DNA from: Haloarcula sp.
Lineage (GTDB): Archaea > Halobacteriota > Halobacteria > Halobacteriales > Haloarculaceae
Assembly: GCA_028275075.1 (NCBI GenBank)
Contig: JAQCNK010000117.1
Location: 1-20,713 of the forward strand
DNA length: 20,713 bases
Reading direction: 5' to 3'
The position numbers and the translations under genes were made by a program. This document shows positions 14,881 through 20,713 of the stretch, in pieces. A model generated the notes under the pieces. That model searched no databases, was not told the DNA's origin, and was given only the letters and a program-made list of their open reading frames with translations. How positions within the stretch are numbered: position 1 is the stretch's first letter; each line of letters starts with the position of its first letter.

Positions 14881-15198
14881 ATGTCTGATAGCCCCCATCG
14901 AGAGGCCATCGAACAGCTAGAGGCGCTCGGCCTGAGCGCCTATGCGGCCCGGACATTTGTGGGGCTTGTCAAACTCGAGAACGGGACGGCGAAAACAGTG
15001 AGCGAAACCGTCGACGTGCCCCGGACGCGAGTGTACGATGCAGTCGAAGAACTCACCGAACTTGGACTCGTCACAGTTGAAGAGACGACGCCAAAGCGGT
15101 TTCGTAGCGTCCCAGCCGAGACGGCCTGTGATCTGTTTGAGCGAGAGTATATGGAACAGATATCGGAACTCAGAGAGTCACTCGACGCCCTCGAATAA
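14881..15198 (+). CDS. Single-domain TrmB-like transcriptional regulator
   Basis: A 105-residue protein starting MSDSPHREAIEQLEALGLS. It carries the TrmB N-terminal winged helix: LGLSAYAARTFVGLV, then VSETVDVPRTRVYDAVEELTELGLVTVEE and KRFRSVPAETACDLF, ending in a coiled-coil-like helix (YMEQISELRESLDALE). Full TrmB proteins add a sugar-binding domain of about 150-200 residues, which is absent here. The stop is clean and the next gene starts 62 bases later, so this is a stand-alone HTH with a dimerisation helix rather than an obvious frameshift. A GGAG site 9 bases upstream favours the ATG at 14881 over 14872. The Lhr helicase gene follows. Confidence 0.8.
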   Translation: MSDSPHREAIEQLEALGLSAYAARTFVGLVKLENGTAKTVSETVDVPRTRVYDAVEELTELGLVTVEETTPKRFRSVPAETACDLFEREYMEQISELRESLDALE

Positions 15199-15227
15199 CC
15201 GACGCCACCGGTAGTACCGACACAGTG

Positions 15228-15235
15228 TACTTAAC
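15228..15235 (+). promoter_or_regulatory. TATA-like box of the Lhr helicase
   Basis: TACTTAAC lies 26-33 bases before the ATG at 15261. This favours that ATG as a leaderless start and argues against an in-frame upstream GTG at 15225, which would place the box inside the coding region. Confidence 0.45.
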
Positions 15236-15260
15236 CCGCTACAGCGGCTACAGAGGGGCG

Positions 15261-18095
15261 ATGACCGACGGGTCGACACGGGGACAGGACGCGTTCACTG
15301 CGCTTGGCGCGCCGGTCAGAGATGCGCTCTCGGCTCGGGGCTTTTCGACGCCGACAGAGCCACAGCGGAAGGCAATCCCCACGCTTGCCCGGGGCCGAGA
15401 TGCCCTCGTCGTCGCGCCGACTGGGACCGGCAAAACCGAGACGGCGATGTTGCCCGTGCTCGATTCGCTGACGACAGCCGACGACCGCTTTGGCATCGGT
15501 GCGCTGTATGTCACGCCGCTACGAGCGTTGAACCGCGACATGCGCGAGCGATTAGAGTGGTGGGGTGAGAAGCTCGGCCTCGACGTCGATGTCCGCCACG
15601 GCGACACCACGGATTACCAACGGAGCAAGCAGGCCGACGACCCACCGGACGTGCTCGTCACCACGCCAGAAACGCTGCAAGCGATGCTCACGGGGTCGAA
15701 GTTGCGGGTCGCACTCGAAGATGTGAACCACGTCGTCGTCGACGAAGTTCACGAACTCGCCGCAGCCAAACGGGGCGCCCAGTTGACGGTCGGTCTCGAA
15801 CGCCTCCGGGAAGTGGCCGGTGAGTTCCAGCGAATCGGGCTCTCGGCCACCGTCGGCGACACCGATGCCGTCGGACAGTTCCTCACCGGCGGTCGTCCGT
15901 GCTCGATAGTCGAAGTCGACATCGGCAGCCGCCTCGATATCTCGGTGGTCCACCCAACAGTCACCGACCGCGACGAACGGCTCTCCAGCGAGCTCGTCAC
16001 GGACGCCGAGACAGCCAGCCACGTCCGGTTCATCGATGATCTGATAGACGACCACGAGTCGGTGCTGGTGTTCGTCAACACGCGTCAAACTGCGGAAGCG
16101 CTCGGCTCCCGGTTTAAAGAGCTCGGGACGAACCTGGGAGTGCATCACGGCTCCCTCTCGAAGGAGGCCCGCATCGAGGTCGAAGACGCGTTCAAAGCCG
16201 GTGAGCTCGACGCCCTGCTCTGTACCTCATCGATGGAACTCGGTATTGACGTGGGTCGAGTCGACCACGTCGTTCAGTACGGCAGCCCGCGGCAGGTCTC
16301 ACGGCTTGTCCAGCGGGTCGGTCGCGCCGGCCACCGCCGCGACCAGCGCTCCGCTGGAACCGTCGTGACGACCCACGCTGACGACACGCTCGAAGCGTTG
16401 GCTATCGCCCGACAGGCCCGCGCCGGCGAGGTCGAACCGGCGGGCATCCACGACGGGAGCCTCGACACGGTGGCAAACCAGATAGCCGGCGTAGTGATGG
16501 ACACGGGCGAGATTCAGGCGATGGCGGCCTACACCGTTCTCACTCGCGCGTATCCGTTTCGAGAACTCGACGAGGCCCAGTTCAAAGCCGTCGTCCGCGA
16601 ACTCGCTCGTAACAACGTCGTCTGGCTGGACGAAGAGCGCGACACGCTGGAGAAACGACGCGGGACGTGGCAGTATTTTTATCAGAATCTCTCGATGATC
16701 CCCGACGAGGCGACCTACGACGTGGAAGACGTGGCCTCGGGCAAGCAGGTCGGGACGCTCGATGAGCGGTTCGTCGTCAACTTCGCCACGCCCGGAGAGG
16801 TGTTCGTCCAGCGCGGGGAGATGTGGCGTATCACGACCATCGACGAGGAGGACGAGACCGTCACCGTCTCGCCAATCGAAGACCCCGCCGGCGAGGTCCC
16901 GTCTTGGACAGGGTCGGAGATTCCAGTCCCGAACGCCGTCGCACAGGAGGTCGGCGAACTCCGGCGAGTAGCCGGCGACCAGTTGCAGGGGGGCGCCCCC
17001 GTCGACTCGGTGGCGAGCCACGTCGCCGGCCGCTACGACGCAGACGCTGCGACGGCGTCCGACGGACTCTCGCAACTGGCCGGCCACGAGGCCCCGATAC
17101 CCGACGAGAACACCGTCCTCGTTGAGTTCCACGGCCGTGAAGTCGTTGTCAACGCCTGCCAGGGCCACAAGATCAACGAGACGCTGGGGCGTGTGCTGTC
17201 GGCGCTGCTGGGCCAGCGGGTCGGCTCGTCGGTCGCAATGGAGGTCGACCCCTACCGCATCGAACTGGAGATTCCACGGGGGATTACCGCCGGTGACGTG
17301 GTCGAGGTGCTGGAGGAGACCGATCCCAACCATCTGGCCGCCCTGGTCGAGTTGAGCCTCAAGAACGCCGACGCGCTGAAGTTCAAGCTCGCCCAGGTCG
17401 CGACGAAGTTCGGCTCGCTGAAACAGTGGCGGGGACGGGGCTCGACGGACTTTGGCCGCGACCGGCTGCTCGCCGCGCTGGAGGACACGCCGATGTACGA
17501 GGAAGCACTACGGGAGGTCCGCCACGAGGACCTCGCGATCAGCGAGACCGCCGACCTGCTCGCTGACCTCCAGTCCGGTCGAGTCGCTCTGGAGACGGTG
17601 AGCGAACCCACGCCAATCGGGACCGGCGGCCGCTCGTCGGGTCGGGAACTGCTCTCGCCGGAGAACGCCGACGCCTCCGTCATCCAGACGGTTCGAGAAC
17701 GAATCCAGAGCGATCGGGTCATCTTGCTCTGTCTGCACTGCACGGAGTGGGACCGCAAACAGAAAGTCGGCCGCGTACGCGATCAACCCGAGTGTCCCGA
17801 GTGTGGCTCGACTCGGGTCGCTGCGCTCAACCCGTGGGCCGACGAAGTTGTGACGGCCGTGCGGGCCGACGAGAAAGACGAGGAACAGGAGACGATGACC
17901 GAACGGGCCTACCGCTCGGGGTCGCTCGTTCAGGCCCACGGCAAACAGGCCGTCATCGCGCTCGCGGCCCGCGGCGTTGGTCCCCACAACGCCGCCCGGA
18001 TTATCAACCGGCTGCGCGAGGACGAGGATGAGTTCTACCGAGATATCCTCAGACAGGAGCGCGAGTACGCGCGCACCCAGTCGTTCTGGGAGTGA
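15261..18095 (+). CDS. lhr: Lhr-type large superfamily 2 DNA helicase
   Basis: A 944-residue ATP-dependent helicase of the archaeal Lhr family, linked to DNA repair. In order: the Q-motif-like TPTEPQRKAIP, Walker A APTGTGKT (52-59), TPLRALNRDM, Walker B DEVH (161-164), LSATVGD (194-200), the second RecA domain with VFVNTRQTAEALG, SSMELGIDVGRVDHVVQYG and QRVGRAGHR. The Lhr winged-helix and beta-barrel core follow. The C-terminus has a CxxC...CxxC zinc site (C824, C827, C845, C848) and a basic helix-rich tail ending QSFWE. All helicase motifs are intact. It probably unwinds branched DNA or RNA-DNA hybrids. Confidence 0.92.
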   Translation: MTDGSTRGQDAFTALGAPVRDALSARGFSTPTEPQRKAIPTLARGRDALVVAPTGTGKTETAMLPVLDSLTTADDRFGIGALYVTPLRALNRDMRERLEWWGEKLGLDVDVRHGDTTDYQRSKQADDPPDVLVTTPETLQAMLTGSKLRVALEDVNHVVVDEVHELAAAKRGAQLTVGLERLREVAGEFQRIGLSATVGDTDAVGQFLTGGRPCSIVEVDIGSRLDISVVHPTVTDRDERLSSELVTDAETASHVRFIDDLIDDHESVLVFVNTRQTAEALGSRFKELGTNLGVHHGSLSKEARIEVEDAFKAGELDALLCTSSMELGIDVGRVDHVVQYGSPRQVSRLVQRVGRAGHRRDQRSAGTVVTTHADDTLEALAIARQARAGEVEPAGIHDGSLDTVANQIAGVVMDTGEIQAMAAYTVLTRAYPFRELDEAQFKAVVRELARNNVVWLDEERDTLEKRRGTWQYFYQNLSMIPDEATYDVEDVASGKQVGTLDERFVVNFATPGEVFVQRGEMWRITTIDEEDETVTVSPIEDPAGEVPSWTGSEIPVPNAVAQEVGELRRVAGDQLQGGAPVDSVASHVAGRYDADAATASDGLSQLAGHEAPIPDENTVLVEFHGREVVVNACQGHKINETLGRVLSALLGQRVGSSVAMEVDPYRIELEIPRGITAGDVVEVLEETDPNHLAALVELSLKNADALKFKLAQVATKFGSLKQWRGRGSTDFGRDRLLAALEDTPMYEEALREVRHEDLAISETADLLADLQSGRVALETVSEPTPIGTGGRSSGRELLSPENADASVIQTVRERIQSDRVILLCLHCTEWDRKQKVGRVRDQPECPECGSTRVAALNPWADEVVTAVRADEKDEEQETMTERAYRSGSLVQAHGKQAVIALAARGVGPHNAARIINRLREDEDEFYRDILRQEREYARTQSFWE

Positions 18096-18108
18096 GCGCA
18101 TTGCGCTC
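18094..18108 (+). terminator. Inverted repeat at the end of lhr
   Basis: GAGCGCA, T, TGCGCTC is a perfect 15-base inverted repeat that overlaps the TGA stop and is followed by an AT-rich run. It may end the lhr transcript. It also lies 42-56 bases before the next start codon, so an operator role for the channel gene is possible. Confidence 0.35.
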
Positions 18109-18119
18109 TTATCGAATGA

Positions 18120-18128
18120 TTTTACTTT
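18120..18128 (+). promoter_or_regulatory. TATA-like box of the pentapeptide channel gene
   Basis: TTTTACTTT lies 22-30 bases before the ATG at 18150, so the gene has its own leaderless-type promoter. Confidence 0.5.
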
Positions 18129-18149
18129 GATAGCCATCAGGTCGAAACA

Positions 18150-20264
18150 ATGGCTGACGTAGTGTCGGAGGAGTTTGAGATACTGGATCTCTCACCAGAT
18201 GAGCGGTCCCGTCGCGGCCTTGAGGAGTCGGACGTCACCGAGGCCCTCCTTGCAGTGCTCAGACACGGTACTGGCGACCAGAAAGAGATCGTCGACGTGA
18301 CCCTTCCCGCCGTGTCGCTGGCAAATCAGACGGTAGAGCCCGACGAGACACATCCTGTCGTTTTCCGCAACTGCACGTTCGACGGACCACTGGACCTGGC
18401 TGACGCCCATCTGAAGATCCCACTCGTCTTCGAGAACTGCGTCTTCAACGATATCGACGCTGCCGAAGCCTGGATAGATGACGATTTTACACTGCGAAAC
18501 TCGAGCGTTCGGGGCACCGTGGACTGCTTCGAAACCCGGTTCGTCCAGGACGCCTCTTTTTCCGCGACTACGTTCGAAGCGCCGGTAGAATTCGACGAGG
18601 CCTCCTTCGGCGACGACACCAGTTTCGAGGGGGCTCGCTTCGCGAACGTGGCCCGCTTCCGCGCCACCACGTTCGAAGGGAAATCCAATGAACTAGACGA
18701 TAACGCCAGTTTTGAGGGGGCCGTCTTCGCGGCCGACGCGGATTTTACGCAAGCAAACATCGAGCACGTCATCTTCACCGACGTGACCGTCCGCGGAGAG
18801 GCGCGGTTTCGTGAAGCCAATCTGCGCGGCGACGCGAACTGTGACGGGATGCAGTTCGAGGGGGCGGCAATCTTCGAAGAGGTGACCGCCGAGGGAGATA
18901 TCGACTTCGAAGGGGCAACCTTCGACGAGGGGGCCAGCTTCGAGGGGAGTGAGCTCCGCGGTGGCGCACGGTCGCTACACGACGATCTCCGACTCGTCGA
19001 CGTGACGTTCGACGGGCCGGTCAGTTTCACCGCAGCCCACGTTCGCGGGGTCAACGCGACCGACGCGACGTTCCGCGGCGAAACGAACGTCGACAATCTC
19101 CAGTCTCACGGCGACCTCGTGTTCGAAGACGCCGATTTCTACGGCCCTGTAAGCTTCGAGGAAAGCAACTTCGGCGACGACGTGAGTTTCACTGGTGCTC
19201 GCTTCCACGATACGGCCGTGTTCCGGGGGGCGAGGTTCAAGGGTGAGACGGCGACGATGCAAGCCAACAGCCGGTTCGATGACACCCGGTTCGAGAGCGG
19301 CGCCGACTTCACCGGTGTGACCGTCACCACTGCGAGTTTTGATGGCACCAAGTTCGGTGGGGCTATCGATTTCACCGACAGCACCTTCAAGCAGTCGAGT
19401 CAGTTCCACTTCGAGCCGGTAACCAACGAGACGTATGTGAACTTCACCGACGCGGTCGTCAAGGAGGGAACGATAATCCAGCCCGAGACCGCCTGGGTCC
19501 GCTACGACTTCACCACCGCGAGCCTCGGGTCCGTCTCCCTCTCGACGGCAGTTGAGTCCGACCGGAAACGCCTGCTCGATTACTTCCGTTTCTGCAATAC
19601 GAATTTCAACGAGTTCGACGGATACGAGTTTGATTTCACCCAGCACATCGACTATCTTGACCGCAACGACTGGGTTTTACATGACTTTGACGGGGGCGGT
19701 GCCGACCGAGAGTACGCGCTTCCGATGACAGCCGAGAACACGGAGACAACGTATCTCAAGGCCAAGACAGCGGCCTCGACGGCCGGCGAGATGAAGCCGG
19801 CAGGAGAGTTCCGCGTGAAGCGCCAGCAGTACGCTCGCCGGAAATACGTCGGCATCGCCCGCGACAGGACCGTCAATCTGGGGACGCGACTGCTCAACGC
19901 GGGCCGTGCCGTCGAGAACGCGTTTCTCGGCGTTACCTGTGGTCACGGGATGCGCCTCGCCCGAATCATCACCGTGTTTGCCCTCTTTCCGATGATTCCT
20001 GCCCTGTTGTACGCTTTCGGTGGGCCACTGTTCCTGACCAGTGCCGGACAGGTAGGCTCACTCGGAGCGCTCGCGACAGCGAGCGGGCAGGCGACGTTGT
20101 ACGAGAATATCTACTTCAGCTACATCACATTTCTCACTATCGGATACGGGGGTATCGGCCCGTCAGGTGTGCTGGCCCGCATGCTTGCCGGGGTGGAGGT
20201 CTACGTGAACGTTGTCCTCAGCGGCCTCGTACTCTACGGGCTGATCAAGCGGTCGGAGATCTAG
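18150..20264 (+). CDS. Pentapeptide-repeat solenoid fused to a two-TM potassium-channel pore
   Basis: A 704-residue protein. After a non-repeat N-terminus (1-65), residues about 70-445 are pentapeptide repeats of A(S/T/D)F type, predicted to form a right-handed quadrilateral beta-helix. Residues 142-220 and 330-408 align without gaps at an offset of 188 (SFGDDTSFEGARF versus NFGDDVSFTGARF), so the solenoid grew by duplication. A linker with YLKAKTAASTAGEMKPAGEF (536-555) and basic RRK leads to the membrane part: TM1 about 602-624, a pore helix, selectivity filter TIGYG (663-667), and TM2 about 676-698. The filter matches potassium channels. The solenoid should be cytoplasmic and could gate the pore or bind a partner. 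The ligand is unknown. Confidence 0.87.
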   Translation: MADVVSEEFEILDLSPDERSRRGLEESDVTEALLAVLRHGTGDQKEIVDVTLPAVSLANQTVEPDETHPVVFRNCTFDGPLDLADAHLKIPLVFENCVFNDIDAAEAWIDDDFTLRNSSVRGTVDCFETRFVQDASFSATTFEAPVEFDEASFGDDTSFEGARFANVARFRATTFEGKSNELDDNASFEGAVFAADADFTQANIEHVIFTDVTVRGEARFREANLRGDANCDGMQFEGAAIFEEVTAEGDIDFEGATFDEGASFEGSELRGGARSLHDDLRLVDVTFDGPVSFTAAHVRGVNATDATFRGETNVDNLQSHGDLVFEDADFYGPVSFEESNFGDDVSFTGARFHDTAVFRGARFKGETATMQANSRFDDTRFESGADFTGVTVTTASFDGTKFGGAIDFTDSTFKQSSQFHFEPVTNETYVNFTDAVVKEGTIIQPETAWVRYDFTTASLGSVSLSTAVESDRKRLLDYFRFCNTNFNEFDGYEFDFTQHIDYLDRNDWVLHDFDGGGADREYALPMTAENTETTYLKAKTAASTAGEMKPAGEFRVKRQQYARRKYVGIARDRTVNLGTRLLNAGRAVENAFLGVTCGHGMRLARIITVFALFPMIPALLYAFGGPLFLTSAGQVGSLGALATASGQATLYENIYFSYITFLTIGYGGIGPSGVLARMLAGVEVYVNVVLSGLVLYGLIKRSEI

Positions 20265-20301
20265 CACAGGGGCTTTTGTCCCTCGCGTTCTGCAAACGAC
20301 C

Positions 20302-20559
20302 ATGACAGAGCGAGTCAGTGGAGAGGACGTGTACGTACAGGACGCACACGAGAACGTCGTCGTTGAAACGGCAGAAGACGTTATCATCGAGGGGCACGCG
20401 GTGGGTGGCTCCCTGACAATCAAGAACGCACAGGATGTCATTATCAAGACCAGCGCTACCGTCGACGTCGAACAGTCCGAGGACGTCAGAGTCGAGGGGA
20501 ACGCGGATGTATCGGTTCACAACGCTGAGACGGTCGACGACGAAGACGGCCTGTTCTGA
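20302..20559 (+). CDS. Small octapeptide-repeat protein, probable beta-solenoid
   Basis: An 85-residue acidic protein I do not recognise. Almost all of it (residues 9-78) is built from eight-residue units of the form D/N/T-V-x-V/I-x-x-x-A/E, for example DVIIKTSA, TVDVEQSE, DVRVEGNA and DVSVHNAE. The valines at 38, 46, 54, 62, 70 and 78 are exactly 8 apart; earlier units show one 9- and one 11-residue spacing. Alternating hydrophobic strands with polar turns suggest a short parallel beta-solenoid or beta-roll. No signal peptide, membrane segment or cysteine is present. It starts 37 bases after the channel gene stop on the same strand. A weak TTTT box at 20274-20277 could be its own promoter. 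A partner role is inferred only from position. Confidence 0.75.
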   Translation: MTERVSGEDVYVQDAHENVVVETAEDVIIEGHAVGGSLTIKNAQDVIIKTSATVDVEQSEDVRVEGNADVSVHNAETVDDEDGLF

Positions 20560-20562
20560 GAT

Positions 20563-20713
20563 TTACAGCCCGTCGAAGCGCGTCCGCGTGTAGAGCGTCC
20601 GGTCGAACTCGGTGTACGTGTGGTACGTCTCGTAGCCGTCCTCGCGGCGGTCGATAGCTGTCACAGCCAACGCATCGAACTCGTGGTGGAGGTCGAAGGT
20701 CCGGTCGGCCGGA
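20563..20713 (-). CDS. Unidentified protein, C-terminal part (cut by window edge)
   Basis: The last 49 codons of a minus-strand gene, ending ...FDRTLYTRTRFDGL before TAA at 20563-20565. The visible part is acidic and aromatic-rich, with FDLHHEFDALAVTAIDRRED and ETYHTYTEFDRTL, and has the codon pattern of its neighbours. The pattern suggests beta strands. It converges on the octapeptide-repeat gene with only 3 bases between the two stops. I do not recognise the family. Confidence 0.65.
   Translation of the reverse strand, partial: PADRTFDLHHEFDALAVTAIDRREDGYETYHTYTEFDRTLYTRTRFDGL

Noticed and set aside
16299..17333. A 344-codon open frame on the minus strand within lhr
   Set aside because: It is antisense to the conserved helicase. 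Its translation has no recognisable domain and arises from high-GC codon bias.
18326..19096. A 256-codon minus-strand frame opposite the pentapeptide repeats
   Set aside because: Its serine- and basic-rich repeats simply mirror the repeats of the plus strand.
1..20713. tRNA, rRNA, CRISPR array, integrase or attachment sites
   Set aside because: I looked for T-arm-like motifs, regularly spaced direct repeats and recombinase motifs and found none that hold up.

Overview
The window looks like chromosomal DNA of a haloarchaeon (class Halobacteria). It is GC-rich, the predicted proteins are strongly acidic, and many genes have an AT-rich TATA-like box 23-33 bases before the start codon with no Shine-Dalgarno site, as expected for leaderless archaeal transcripts. 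Lineage-typical genes include the archaeal termination nuclease FttA/aCPSF1, an archaeal Lhr helicase, HTH_10, FilR1-like and TrmB-like regulators, a DUF5786 micro-protein and tandem UspA domains. I see no tRNA, rRNA, CRISPR array, integrase or intact insertion sequence.

Left part (1-2824). This holds a metal-handling cluster on the minus strand: an HTH_10 regulator, a small HMA-like protein with rearranged cysteines, and the N-terminus of a heavy-metal P-type ATPase cut by the window edge. A 16-bp perfect palindrome and phased half-sites lie before the HMA-like gene. A DUF433/DUF5615 toxin-antitoxin-like pair follows. A 506-base stretch without a convincing gene contains a stem-loop element that recurs near 14.2 kb.

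Middle left (2825-8461). A minus-strand pair encodes an aldehyde dehydrogenase and a GMC (choline-dehydrogenase-like) oxidoreductase, consistent with two-step oxidation of choline or another alcohol to an acid. A divergent FilR1-like regulator sits next to it. An exported PQQ-type sugar dehydrogenase lipoprotein follows, and its promoter carries a DtxR-type iron-box-like repeat between the TATA box and the start codon.

Middle (8598-14880). This contains an internally duplicated hypothetical protein, a SAM methyltransferase, a tandem UspA protein, FttA divergent from a DUF5786 micro-gene, a BolA plus monothiol glutaredoxin pair (iron-sulfur/iron homeostasis), and a CoA-binding-domain protein.

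Right part (14881-20713). A short single-domain TrmB-like regulator is followed by a large Lhr helicase. Next comes a 704-residue protein joining a long pentapeptide-repeat solenoid to a two-TM potassium-channel pore, with an internal 188-residue-offset duplication. Directly downstream is a tiny protein made almost entirely of eight-residue repeats, probably another beta-solenoid. This solenoid-channel plus mini-solenoid pair is the most interesting candidate system here. The window ends in the C-terminus of a convergent unidentified gene.
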